From: Brasenia schreberi
Taxonomy: Eukaryota > Streptophyta > Magnoliopsida > Nymphaeales > Cabombaceae
Direction of reading: 5' to 3'
DNA length: 64,000 nt
NCBI GenBank assembly: GCA_036023115.1
Contig: JAYKKT010000049.1
Coordinates: 1,178,001-1,242,000 of the forward strand
The position numbers and the translations under genes are program-made. Within the stretch, counting starts at the first letter, position 1. Each line of letters begins with the position of its first letter. The notes under the pieces were generated by a model, which did not search any database, was not told the DNA's origin, and was given only the letters and a program-made list of their open reading frames with translations. This document shows positions 1 through 11,939 of the stretch, one piece after another.

Positions 1-229
1 ATCAGAGCCTATAAAACTGTTAAATTTGTATTTTGTGTGAAAGGAATGAGTTTCTTTCTTGAAAAAGTGAGCATAAGTTCTGGGAAGAAATCAGACTGAA
101 ACAATCTTGAAAAAGTGTGTAAATCGTGACAAGAAAGTGACAACTGACCACTGTTTTCAATAATATGATTCATAACAATCATTGCTATGAAAGTTGTGAG
201 GTAGGATGGCTTAAAAGGCTAGGACAAAT

Positions 230-1342
230 TTGGGAAAGGAAGGTTCTAATACCCTAGACTATGAAGATACACAAGGAAGGGATACGATACGAGTTAAGTT
301 ATGGCTCAAGATCTACATTAGAAATGAAGAATCTCCCAGTTGCTTGATAAAAAAGTACTTTTGATTGGGTCTCCTCTAAATGATCAAAGATATACTATAG
401 TTTACCACTGAGAAAGGAAGCGGGAGAGTATAATAAAGGGAGTTGGGAAAGAAGGGGATAGAAAGGGAATAAAGCAGTATGTATGAATAAGGAAATAAAA
501 AACCCAATAGAATGCAAGCCAAGAATGGAACAAAATATTTCAAGAGCAGTCACAAGTAGGTGGCAAATCAATGGAAGCATTCTTACGAAAATTGAAAAAA
601 TTATCCAACCTTTATATAGAAATTAAAGCAAATAATAGAAGAAAAAAGTATTTTCAATGAATTTTATTCCGTGGGAATAACTCTACTACATTACCAAGTG
701 TCACAACAATATTATAGTGGAACTACAAGGGGCTGAAGAACTCATCTAGTTCTTGTACTATGCCTCCTTTTAAGGACGTATAAACCTAGAATTGTTTGCC
801 TAAATGAAGTTAAACAAAGCAGTTAAGAATTTAGTGGTCTAACGACAAAACTAGGTTACAACCAAGGGTTGCAGTTTATTGTGAAGGAAAAAGAGGTGGC
901 TTCAGATTCTTCGGTTGGAACAAGATATTCTAGATAGTAGCTTATAATAATCAGATCATTGATCTCATCATTAATAAGGAAAAAGTAGAGGAAGAATAAC
1001 AATATAACATGTTTTATGGATATCAAGAGGTTACTAGAAGGTCAGAATTGTAAAGATTACCATGCAACCAATTGGTTATAGGAGGGTACTTCAACGAAAT
1101 TCTCCTACCTTGTGAGAAACATGTGGATGCAAGCAATACAAAATGAACGAATTGTAAGAAGTAATAGACAACTGTAATTTACAAGACATGAAATTTGAAG
1201 GACATTATTTTACTTGGTTTAATAAGAGATCTGGTGCAATGAACATACATGTTACATTGGGTTCTTTCTTTTCAAACTTAGTGTGGGCTAGTAAATAGTT
1301 TGATGCAAAAGGTTAGACACCTTCAACATACTTCAACCAATT
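230..1342 (+). mobile_element. L1-type LINE, 5' part (end of ORF1 and endonuclease), decayed
   Basis: This is the left half of an L1-clade non-LTR retrotransposon. From about 718 a broken frame gives WNYKGLKN, the start of the L1 endonuclease. Near 1081-1125 the frame gives GGYFNEILLPCEK, matching the conserved GGDFNEI...EK block, and near 1187-1250 it gives FEGHYFTWFNKRSGAMNI, matching the FSGHKFTWxNKR block. Stops and frameshifts interrupt all frames, so it is inactive. The part before about 690 is AT-rich and only weakly resembles L1 ORF1. The endonuclease breaks off at the LTR element starting at 1343; the rest of the same L1 resumes near 8590. The family call is good, but the 5' limit is a guess. 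Confidence 0.6.
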
Positions 1343-2487
1343 TGTAAACACTCAAAATTTTCATTCAACAACTAAGCCTTATCCGATAATAGATGAAGTC
1401 AGCTAACCCAAAATTTTCATTAAAGAAACAAAATGTTAAAAAGGTTTTAAAAAATATGAGATAATGCTTTTAGAATCAAAATTCTTAAGAATTATAAAAT
1501 GTTGTCCAACGGTGCATCAAATGGAAACCATAGAACTATCATGCCAAATACAACAAGCATATCCGAAAAAAGATTATATTTCATGTCTAGGGTATTACAT
1601 AGACTCACAAACTACTAATGAGAGTGGGGACATAAAAGAAATGGGGTTATATGTACAATTAAAATACTACAAGGAATGACTTTTAAAGTAGACATACAAA
1701 TTGTAATATTTAGCTAGGAAGTTGATGCCCATATAAAGAGCAAAACTAAATTTTGGAAGAGGAAAAGGAGAAATAATATCTCTCAAAATACAAATTTTAA
1801 AGAGCCCCCTTTGGCCATCCTATGGCAAGATTTAGTTGACTTTCTTTCTAGTATTGTAAAAGATCAAAAAATATCTCTCTCAAACGAAGACAAATCATCC
1901 ACAAATTCTTGGACATTGCTACACTCAAAGGAGCTGGGCATTCAACCACCCTATCTTCTCAACTCCACAAAGCGCCATGCAATAATACCCTCCAAAAAGC
2001 ATGAAAGGCAAGGTTGTAGCATGAAAGACAATTTACTTTACTAGGAACATCTATGATCAGGTTCATTTCGCCATAGCCTAAATTCATTCCATATATGATC
2101 TCGTTTTATCCCATGATCCTAATTATGATTTTAAATCAGTTCCAGTTGCATCCAACCCATCTAATTGAACCAAACCCAATCTCAACATCAATTAGAGTAG
2201 ACCCATTCTCCAACCCAAACCTAATTCATTTCACCTAGACTACATCGAGAACCAAATGCATTATCTAAGACTCGCCAAATTTACAATTAAGGAATCCAGA
2301 TTTTTTCAAAGCAAACAATTTGGTAGTAGAACAAGAAGAACTTCGGCGAAAAGAACTTGTATGGTCCATATCGCATAAGGAGCATTTGAAGGTATTTTCG
2401 TTTTGAGCTTTATTGTCTAATTCTCCTTTCTTTTTAAGAAGATTATGTCACAGGTTGAGGTTTGTTGGGATAAAAAATTTGCACACA
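1343..2487 (+). repeat. 5' LTR of the nested LTR element
   Basis: It aligns with 6701-8589 in two main blocks: 1420-1680 with 6720-7000 (the CACTAATGAGAGTGGGG block is conserved) and about 2050-2487 with 8100-8589 (CTGAACCAAACCCAATCT-like and GCATAAGGAGCAT blocks). The middle is poorly conserved. It holds a 43-bp RTE insertion near its start. Short frames such as 1464-1679 and 1811-2044 fall in it and look non-coding. Confidence 0.55.
1366..1408 (-). mobile_element. 43-bp RTE LINE 3'-tail micro-insertion
   Basis: The bases read CAACAACTAAGCCTTATCC, then a degraded AGATGAAGTCAGCT, which is the reverse complement of the RTE 3' end seen elsewhere here (for example at 27428). The 13-bp string CAAAATTTTCATT lies on both sides (1353-1365 and 1409-1421), consistent with a target-site duplication. 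The sister LTR at 6701 has a single copy of the site and no insert, so the gain can be read by comparing the two LTRs. Confidence 0.7.
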
Positions 2488-5400
2488 ATTCTCTTTCAAT
2501 TTGAGACTTAAAGGGTCTACCAAATTTTTTTGTTTGGTTTAAATCACATCTTCTTGTTGGATTTTGTGAGCATCTTGGTTGATATTTCCACATACAAAGG
2601 TGCACCTCGTGTAATGCACAACTGCATAATTCACACTCATATGGATATACACTCGTGCTCATACATCATATTCTTATTTATCTTGTTGTATATGCTTGTA
2701 TCACTTTTACACATAAGTACTTAAGCATTCTTAGGTCTGTCTATAGGAAATTACCTTCATGAGGATCTATTTCCACCCTCTAAATTTTCACCTCCAACTA
2801 TTGAGGATATATTCCCTAAAACACTCTCCCCATAACTCCATCATCAATTCCTTTATATGGGATGCCAATTTTTCATCACCATCACCAAAGTTTAGAGTCA
2901 ACCTTAAAACATTTGAATCTAAGGTACTTTTATCTTCCATTATTAGTCCACACACTACCGTGCCTAGCTCCACCAATGATCATACATTAGCCTAAGAGTC
3001 CCCTCAATCCTAAACGAACAAGAAGTTAGACTATAGTCCTCTCCACCCATATGAGAAGTAGATTGCAGGATGCATCCATTGAATTGAACAAACCTATGCA
3101 ATCTACTTCCAGTGATGTTAGCCCAAAATTGGTCATCACTGACCTTCCTACTCATACAAATCTTTAATAAAATATCATAGCTATGTTGAGCCGGGACGAG
3201 TTCCTAGAGCTTAATGATATTAACCTCGATAGTCATCATCCATCTACTCATTCATTTAGTACAAACACACTATTCCTTATTCCGTTAATTGTTCTATTGA
3301 GCTTAGTGGATTCAGCCTTGTTCATTTTCCTAGACTTGATCTTTTGAATAGTCCCATGATCCTAGGACTTGTCTCGTCAAGATCTACTCCCAAAGGCTAT
3401 CTTTCCATATGACGTCTCCTACTATGCTATTTTTATCATGTCAATCTTATGAGCATAGTGTCACCATGCAATAACATGGACCTATTGCCACAGGCTTACC
3501 ATGTTTGAGTTGGGATGAGCTTGTAGTGATTATCATGGAGTTTGGTCTTCCCAATGAGCCCCTCAATATTTTATTGTTCCCTTTAGGGACAAATCATGTC
3601 CCTTCCCTGGCTATCCCTACTAGGTCTAGTGTTGTCTTTCTCATTGTTCTTCATGTTGTATAGACATATTAGATTTCACTCTCCCTACCATCTAATCTAA
3701 TCAGGCTCTCTACTCTTAGGGTTAACCATCAAATGCATCATTATTCTTGAACACCGTCAGTAAATTTTCTGATTCTTTCATTCAAGTATTGGGGCATTCT
3801 CCACCTTTAGCTTATCTTACATGCGAGACATGGTCCTTAATAACCCTGATCATAACCATACATCTTGTGCCCTCTTTCATGTTTTTCATCTTCTTCATCT
3901 TTAGTTGTTCCTACATGCCTATCTACTATCATGTAATTGTCAATTTTATGTTGACTGCTTTAGCATATTTATTTGTCTTAGCATTTTGCATGCTCTTGCT
4001 ACTACCTACTTGTACACATACTAATAGTTTTCTAGCTCACACACTTATTTAGAAATTTGCTAGTATCTTATTCTTTGTACTTGCATGGTCACTAGCGTCA
4101 AGATTAGTGTTAACTTACCCAAATCCCCATGTGTTTGTGTTTGTGTTTGTACCTCCTGTGCAATAAAGTTTTGAGTAAGTGATTATGTAATTAAAGACTT
4201 CTATAAACTCACTGACACTAGTAATAGAGACTTGTTAGACTCGACAAATATCAAATACTTAAAAAAGTATTATCCTTGATGTTTGTTGGATCTTGACTTT
4301 CAATTATGTAAAGTTTTGTGTAGATAATAAGAGAATATTTCTTAAAAAAGACCTAAAAGCAAGGATCCTACATGATGCTCTTACTCATGGCTTGACCTGT
4401 TTGAGTTGTTGCTTTCATGGTTAGAAGTACTACTTTTAGATTCTAGTTTTTCATATTCTAATACACTCATATTGTTTTTGTCCATTTTATGCCTTTTGGA
4501 TTTGGTTTCGAAAATTCTAATCTCACCTTATTTCGATCTATTTCAAATTAAATCTTCTTAAACAAATTGCTTTCACTTGATTTAAGTTTAGGAAACTGTC
4601 AAATGCAATTTGGTTACATTATCTTGACTTTTTAAATGTTGAAATGATTTATGTTGGGATATCTTAGCAAGTAGATTAACTAATGTCTTCTTCCTTATTG
4701 TCTATTATGGTGTTTGTACTCACTATAATGGATTTTCAAGTATGCTCCACTTATTCATACTTCATTGATATATTCTGATGTGTTCATTCTGTACATGTGC
4801 TAAAATGTTATATTAAAAAATAGAAAGAGAAAGGAAACATGGGAAATAAGAAAATTTTGGAAAATACAAAGCTCTATTCTTTTCTTATACCTTTTGGCTT
4901 CTTATCCTCTTGTATACTCAGGATGTTTCAGAAGGAAGCAAATGAGTTTTATGGTGTATCTTCTTATACTTGAGATATCATGATCTTATGTATATGGTCT
5001 TGAGAGTTTATTACATTTGATTAGAAACCATACTATTTTAGGATATCATGATCTTCTTGTACTTGGGATATCATGATCTGAAGTTAAGAGTCCTAGTATG
5101 TTTATTTGTTTATGGGTCTTTAGATGATTGGTTCTCGTATTTTAAAAATTAATATTTTGATTGCTAAAATTAATATTATCTTTTTACTCTATTGATACTT
5201 TGAGATAGAGTTTTAGTTAACATGCTTTATTCAGTTCGATTTTATTTAAAGTTATTTATACAAAAAGGTTGATTTTTGAAATATCTCTATGATTTTTTAA
5301 AACCAGCACATGTCATGATCACCTACAAAAAATTTACTTACATGTTTGTTCTTATCTTAGTACCTAGATTTGTCCTGGCCTTAGTGATGAGTCTTGTTCT

Positions 5401-6700
5401 TTTTCTCCTTTAGCTTGTACTAAAAGGCATACATTTCATCATGGCATTTTGGCAGAGGCATCACCTGTCTCACTAACACATGAATCACATGTCATGTCAT
5501 ATCTTGTATTGTACTCTTGTTCGTGATACATTCTCATGGCATAGATGTATTTTCTTATAAGTGGAGGTATCTTTCTTTTCTTTGGGGTCATCTTAAGAGT
5601 CAAGTAAGTCCTTTTGACATTAGAGTTACAATCTCCTCTCACTATGATAAAGATGTTTTCTTTGATACTTTATATATATAATAACCTTTTGATTTAAGGA
5701 GATTCTTCTGAGTCCACTTTTAGTTCTCTCTAACCGAGACATCCCTCTACTTTCACCTTACTTCACTTTCACATTCATACTCACACTATATCTATATGTT
5801 CTCATTACATGCTTGGTATATGTATGGTATTTTTATACTTTTTAGAGTGTTATTCTTTTCTTCATGCATTTACTTGATCTTGCTAGAGGTTTTTTTATAT
5901 ATTAGAATTTTGCAAGTTTAGTTTTGTATGCATAATACGTGTTGCCCTAAGTCTCACATGACCTACCTGACCTACCTTTGATCTATATCAACTTCAATGA
6001 GTGATCATATCACGGAGATTGGAGAAAATGGGTTTACATGTTAAGATAAACCTATATGGTAGCTTGAGGATATTTGAGAAGAGACTACATGAGTGCCTCA
6101 AGAACACTTTAGACTCAAGGACAATTGAGTATGGACCCAAGCTCAAGCTGCTCTTGTTGAAGAGAAAGAAAGAAGATAATATTTACATCATACTCATCCA
6201 CATTTTAAGAACATAAGTTTAAGGTATCACTCTCATGTTATTTTAAATCGATCATTTTAAAATCTGTTTCACAAAAAGCAAACTCATTTTTTCAAGAAAA
6301 ATAAAGGTATCACTTTTGCAAGAGCCTCAAATGACCTTTTGAAGAATGTTTGCTATTTTTTTTTTAAATAAATGTTTGAAAAGTAACCTTATTAATTTGG
6401 GTTTGGCAAAAATTTTTGTTAGTAAACTTGAATCTCCTTATAAAACCAATCATCTATGTCAAAAACATAACCTGTTTGTTTTGAATACCATCACCCATAT
6501 GATTCATGGTAAGTCCACCGTAAGGCATCCTTTGGTCCTGATCAGGCTATCGTGACCCCATGTTTTCACACTGGATTTTAATAAAAGATTTCAAGTCATG
6601 TCAAGATAATTTTTTCTACCACATTGAAGTAAATTAAATTTTGTGTTTACTTCTTTGATATCAACCAAACACATATTAATTAATATCAAAGAAGGGCATC
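2488..6700. other. Internal region of the LTR element, no recognisable coding
   Basis: About 4.2 kb of AT-rich sequence lies between the two LTRs. Frames at 2759-2995, 3747-4052 (hydrophobic because the DNA is T-rich), 5439-5642 and 6001-6216 show no conserved domain. There is a GT-rich stretch near 4130-4155 and repeated ATATCATGATCTT motifs between 4970 and 5080. I find no gag zinc knuckle, protease DTG/DSG, reverse transcriptase or integrase motif. Confidence 0.45.
6688..6696 (+). other. Polypurine tract before the 3' LTR
   Basis: AAAGAAGGG followed by CATC and then TGTCAACACCC at 6701. Position and composition fit the plus-strand primer of an LTR element. This supports 6701 as the LTR start and + as the element strand. 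Confidence 0.5.
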
Positions 6701-8589
6701 TGTCAACACCCAAACTTTTTATTGAAGAAACAAAATGTTAAAAAACGTTTTGAAATGATAGATTTCCAAAACTATCAGATAACACTTTTAGAATCAGAAT
6801 TCTTAAGAATTGTAGAATGAGCCTCATATAGTGAACAACGGTGCATAAAATGGCAACCATAAAACTATCATATCGACAAGATTGTATTCGTTATCATTTC
6901 ATCCATACAAAGGTAGACCTACAAACCACTAATGAGAGTGGGGATACAAAAGAAATGGGACAATACGTGCAATCAAAATATTGTAAGGAACGGTTCCCAT
7001 CATACTTTCTGGTCATTGGTCATCCTGTGATACTGTCTGAAGAATCTTGTCTGTTTCTTCAAAGTCTCGGGAGTGACTTGCAGACCCTATAAAACAAAAG
7101 AAAAGGTAACTGTGAAGAGCTCTCTCTCTCACTCTCCAATTTGCTACACGCATGCTGCCTGCCCTAGACATGGCCAGTTTAGAACCGACTTAGCGGTTTG
7201 AACCAAAACCGAACCGGCCTCAAAACCATTGGGATCCACGGCGGTTCCAAGTCGAGAACCGTAATTGTAACCAAGGACCTCTCAGTTTGGTTACGATTCA
7301 TGAATTTTAGAAACCGATCCAAAAGCAGAATTAAAATCCAAACCGACGGTTTCAAACTGTCATTTATATTTTGTGTCTTGAAGTAGAGAGTTGAACTCTT
7401 GTGGTTTGCTTTTTGCTATTTGAAATATTTTATAAGATTGTCATTTTCAACTAATCATGGAGGGTTCGAATTGCAGGGACTGTATTTATGGTTTTCCAAA
7501 AAAAAGTCTTTTTAAATCTGTTTTGCAACGGTTCTAGATCTAAAACGAGAACCGTCGGTTTCGATTTATCTGACAGCAGACATGTCTAGCCTGCCCCCAT
7601 CATGCAGTCTAACTGCCAACTCCTCGCCACCGATACCCGCCTGATCAACAACCCCTCGCCATCTTCCATTGCCACCACGATCCATCACTTGCGGCCTGGA
7701 TGCTCCATCTCCCTTCTCTCTTTGACCTTCCCCCTCTCTTTGATTGTGCGTTAAAGGCCTTCGCTCGTGGCCTAGCTGTTCTCCTTTTAAATGGAATTGA
7801 ATGGGGTCTGATTGATTGGACCGGGCACATCCCTTTTGAACTTAGTAAACTTGCTTCATATATATGATATTACGAATTGGGTTTTATCTCATTCAGATCC
7901 GATCCAACTTGGATCTAGAAACCAAATCTTGAACCAAATCCACACCAACTTAAGTAAAAGTCCAACCCATTCTGACGTCCATAACTCAGACCCTTTGGTT
8001 TGGACCCAACCCTATCCCTTTACTTAAAAGCCCATTTTAAATCGGATTCAATTGAGTTCGATTGAACCAAACTTCATCCATCTAGCTGATCCAAATCCAT
8101 AACCTAAGTTCATTCTATATATGATTCAGTTTTATCCTACGATCCAAAATTTGATTTTGAATTGGATTTAGTTGAGCTCAACCAAGCCTAGACTTTACTC
8201 ATCTAACTGAACCAAACCCAATCTTAGCTTAAGTTAGACCAAACCGATTCTCCAGCCCAGACCTAACTCATTTCATCTGAACTTCATCCTTAACCAAATC
8301 TTATTTGCCTTACATATACTTGTGAAACCCAAGCCGTGATTCATACTATGCAAGGCTCACCGGACGGACAATTAAGGAATTCATATTTCTTAAAATAAGC
8401 AATTTGATAAAGTAGAAGATCAACCCTTGCTCGGTGGAACAAGAAAGCCTTTGGCAAAAAAAGCTCATACAAGTCCACATTGCATAAGGAGCATCTTGAA
8501 AGTATTCTCTTTTTGAGCTTTATTTCCTAAGTTTCCTTTTTATATTGTGTTGCAGGTCGGAATTCCTTGGGATAAAAAATTTACATACA
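6701..8589 (+). repeat. 3' LTR of the nested LTR element
   Basis: This copy begins TGTCAACACCC and pairs with the 5' LTR at 1343. It is longer mainly because a hAT MITE (7165-7588) sits in it and because 7600-8090 has little counterpart in the other LTR. The region just before the MITE has a CTCTCTCTCTCACTCTC run. Confidence 0.55.
7165..7588. mobile_element. hAT-type MITE, 424 bp, exact 8-bp target duplication
   Basis: The element begins TAGACATG and ends CATGTCTA, so its tips are 8-bp perfect inverted repeats. Just outside lies GCCTGCCC on both sides (7157-7164 and 7589-7596), an exact 8-bp duplication, the length typical of hAT transposons. The interior is rich in AACCG/CGGTT motifs in opposite orientation near the two ends, as in many plant hAT MITEs. 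There is no transposase. It sits inside the 3' LTR and so is younger than the LTR element. Confidence 0.8.
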
Positions 8590-10138
8590 CTGTTCTTTTG
8601 GACAACACTAATGATAATTTATCATGAATGGTTAAAGAGCCAATCTTTAAATCGTAAGCAATGTGGTGGTGCGAAAAAAATGAAAGAATTGTAAGGGTGA
8701 CTTGGGAGAATCAGAAACATAGAAAATGGGGGTGTCATCAGGAAGTCTCGTAAGATCAAATAAAGGTTGCCAAAATAGAATTGGGAAGAATTCGGGCATG
8801 TAGGAAAGATCAATCAATTGGAATATGAGATTGATTACTTACTAACAAATGAAGAAAACATGGACAGGCTCAAAATGATAAAGAAATAACCAGCATAGTT
8901 AGTAGTTAAAGAGGAAATTGTATGCAAACAAAGATCACAAGTCTGATGGATGAAGGAAGGTGATTGAAGCATGAAATACCCCCAAAATCAGGCTGCTTAC
9001 ACAAGAAGGAAGAATAGAATTCAGAAGCAGTAGATTTTTGAATGGTTATGGCTATGTTGTGAGGATGCAATTGATGACTTGGCGATGGAGTACTTTCAAG
9101 GCCTTTTCAGTTCCAGCAACCCTTCAGAAGAATAGATTCAGTAGGTGACTGAATGTGCTGATCAAGTTGTTGGAGAAGATATTAGTTCTTTCCTTAATAT
9201 GCCACATACAGCTAGTGAAGTTAAAGAAGCAATAGATCATATGGATCCTAATAAAACACTAGGTCGTGATAGTCTACTTACACTCTTCTACAATTTTTTG
9301 TGGGCTCAAATTGGCAAAAAAACAGTAATTGCAACACTGGATTGTCTAAATGATAGAGGCGAGTTATAGAACATTAACCGGTGCTATACTATGCTAATAA
9401 CAAAAGTATTAGCACCCAAGAAAATGGAGTTTAGGCCTATTGCATCGTGTAATATTCTTTACAAAATTAATGGCAGTAAATAGACTGAACATGTTCCTGC
9501 CGCAAATAATTTCAAGGTCCCAAAGTGAATTCTTTGAGGAACAGGAGAATATATTTATTGCATAAAAAATGGTGCATTCAATGAAAAGGAAGTGTAAAGA
9601 GAATGAGGGTGCTATAGCTTCAAGAAGGCCTATGATTGTATCAAGTGGGTGTATCTTTAGGCAGGTTTGATGGAAAATGCGTTGTGGTGGTAATGAAGTG
9701 TGTCATTTCAATGAAATACTATTTGGTAATCAATGGTAAGAGGTGTTTGTTTCAAACCACAGAGAAGTCTACAGAAAGGATACCTTCTTTCGTGATATCT
9801 TTTCATGTTATACAGCGAAGGACTTGGATAAATGGTTAAGAAAGCTGAGAAAGGTGAATGTATGGTCTCCGAGTTAGTATAAGAGCTCTAGTGATGTCAC
9901 GCTTGTTTTTCGTAAAGAATTATTTTCGTCAAAGCAAATCTAAGGAAATGTAAATGTCCTACACAATGTTCTTACTGATTACAGACAGCCATGGGCCAGC
10001 AAATAATTTATGAGAAATCGGCTATTTTGTTTAGGAAAAATGTGGGCTTAGTTAGACATGAGATAAGAAATCTCAACTGTGTACAGGATTTGCAAGATTG
10101 CTTATACTGAAAAATGTCTCCGTTTGACATGGGTAGGT
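8590..10138 (+). pseudogene. L1 LINE ORF2 3' part (reverse transcriptase), decayed
   Basis: This continues the L1 interrupted at 1343. Conserved L1 ORF2 blocks appear in order across several frames: a linker with NWEEFGHVGKINQLE near 8780; the open stretch 9145-9369, containing ASEVKEAIDHMDPNKTLGRD (the L1 PGPDG block, with LGRDS instead) and FLWAQIGKK...LDCLN; EFRPIASCNILYKI near 9429-9470; KKAYDCIKW near 9618-9650 (motif A, with the usual Asp region degraded); VMKCVISMKYYLVINGKR near 9690-9740; and a degraded SEGLG block near 9820. There are many stops and frameshifts. It ends at the LTR of a minus-strand copia element at 10139. Confidence 0.75.
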
Positions 10139-10389
10139 TGTTATAAACTAAACTTTATTGAATAGAATTAACATAAATTACAAGGAATCAAGTTACTCCC
10201 AGGAGTACTTCACCACCCACACGGTATTGGGTTCTTCATGGCTGCTGGTTTCTTCTTCTCATTAGATCTTCTTTAAGCATGGTTTATATAGGGTTGTTAT
10301 AACTTGAAAGACAGAAATACCCCTGGTTAATATATGAACCAGATTATAATACATTCTAAACCTAGGACCCGATAATATACTCTTTAACA
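10139..10389 (-). repeat. 3' LTR of a copia element, 251 bp
   Basis: It runs from TGTTATAAAC to CTTTAACA, so the tips TGTTA/TAACA form a perfect 5-bp inverted repeat. On the minus strand it directly follows a purine-rich tract (ACTTGAGAGAGAG) and the copia RNase H frame, as a 3' LTR should. A minus-strand TATA-like TATATAAACC lies near 10285. No matching second LTR is visible, so the element is truncated at its 5' end. Confidence 0.75.
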
Positions 10390-11400
10390 CTCTCTCTCAA
10401 GTTGGGAGAAAGATATTGATACTCCCAACATGCTAAAGATATTCGTAAGATTTGGTCTCGTGATAGCCTTTGTGAGAAAGTCACCACGTTGTTCTTGTGA
10501 AGAGATATAGATGAGATGAAATTCCTTAAATCTAACCTTCTCATGTATGAAGTGATGATTTATCACAATGTGCTTAGTTCTTCCATAGAAAACATGATTG
10601 AAAGCAATCTGTATAGTTGCCTTACTATCACAATGAAGAAGATTAGTATTGTGTGGTTTCATATCCAATTCAATCATTAGGGATTTTAACCATATTCCTT
10701 CACACATTCCTTGTGCAATGGCTCGATATTCTACTTATAAACTCAATCGAGTCACTAATGCTTGCTTTTTACTCTTTCATGAAACAATATTCCTGCCAAT
10801 AAATCATAAGTGAACTTCCTATCATCCTGTGATCAAGACCAATATGCATATATAAATATTTCAATATCTAAATGCCCTCTATTAGCATACAATATTCCAT
10901 GACTTGGTAACCTTTTCAATATCTCAAAATACGATATACTGCTTGTATATGATGTTTAATAAGAGCATGCGAAAATTTACTCACCATTCCCACTATATAA
11001 GGAATATTTGGATGAGTAATAGTAAGGTATATTAGCTTACCAACTAATCTTTGATACATACCAACATCATTATAATCTTCAGTATCTCTAACGTATAATT
11101 TGATATGTTCCATTGGAGTGTCACTTTCCTTGCAGTAAAGGTGTATTTCTAATACAAAAAAAATAACAATGCCCAAGAAGTAATGCAATCTGCTCATATC
11201 CTTCAAGTCAAATAATTGATGTAATTTTGCCTTCAATAAATTAATTTCTTCTGTATCATCACTTGTAACAATTATATCATCTACATAGACTATTAGTAGA
11301 GAAATCCCTTTGCCCTTTTTCATAAATAATATATGGTCATTAGTACTTCTATGATACCCTAGGTTAACAATAACATCAATGAATATGGAAGTCAAGGGTG
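10390..11400 (-). pseudogene. Ty1/copia pol fragment (RT and RNase H)
   Basis: Reading the minus strand, 11395-10916 encodes the second half of a copia reverse transcriptase: LLIVYVDDIIVTSDD contains the catalytic YVDD, followed by LFDLKDMSRLHYFLGI, then a block matching YQRLVGKLIYLTITHPNIPY. After a gap, 10707-10384 encodes RNase H (LHCDSKATIQIAFN, GRTKHIVINHHFIHEK) and the tail TKAITRPNLTNIFSMLGV. The N-terminal RT, integrase and gag are absent; homology stops abruptly near 11400. The pieces lie in different frames, so it is a relic. Confidence 0.85.
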
Positions 11401-11939
11401 TATGGATTTAAACTTTTCTTTGAGAAGGGCTCTGACCCCTCATATAGTTAGCCAATCTTAGTTAAGGAGGGTTTAATCTTAGATTCTAAATGTAATAAAC
11501 TCATAATTATATGACTAAGTACTAAGTGCTTTTTTTGTAAGGGCTAGTTGTATGATATAGAGGACCTTGTTAAAATTCATGTTGAACTTATATATGTTTT
11601 TTCAATAAAGTTTAGTGTTAATAAAGCATATTTTTCTTCTATTGCATTCAATATTTAATCATCTCATATATGACATAAAAGGTCAAGTCATGTTAATTTT
11701 GATTCTATGAAATGAATCATAAATTTGAATATTATTCCTTAGATTGTTATAAAAAATACAAATATCATCCCAAAATAAAAGAGAAAGAAATTGGAATCTA
11801 AAATTGTTGATTCTATTTTCGTGTTTCATGGAAACTAGCTATACATGCAAATTCTTTGTCATTATATCTGACCTATCTTACATAGATGTCAATATGATTG
11901 TATAACTATCTGATGCAACATTCTTTAAGAATGTACTTC
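11401..11939. other. No gene seen
   Basis: AT-rich sequence between two copia relics of opposite orientation. I see no homology or long frame. It may be decayed sequence of the element that follows. Confidence 0.4.

Larger units (their letters stand above)
1343..8589 (+). mobile_element. LTR retrotransposon without recognisable proteins, nested in an L1
   Basis: Two diverged direct copies, 1343-2487 and 6701-8589, flank about 4.2 kb. Both begin TGT(A/C)AACAC(T/C)C, share scattered conserved blocks, and end with the same GGGATAAAAAATTT stretch followed by ACACA or ATACA. A purine tract, AAAGAAGGG, lies four bases before the right copy, as a polypurine tract should. The interior shows no integrase, reverse transcriptase or gag that I can recognise, so the element looks non-autonomous or badly decayed. 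L1 endonuclease lies immediately left and L1 ORF2 immediately right, so it appears to have inserted into that L1. I see neither a clear 5-bp target duplication nor a primer-binding site. Confidence 0.55.

Noticed and set aside
1..12. ATCAGAGCC at the first bases, like the end of a copia primer-binding site
   Set aside because: The LTR would lie outside the window and nothing downstream reads as copia; a 9-base match alone is not enough.
3747..4052. 101-codon hydrophobic frame resembling a membrane protein
   Set aside because: T-rich DNA gives Phe/Leu/Ile-rich frames by chance; no domain and it lies inside a retroelement interior.
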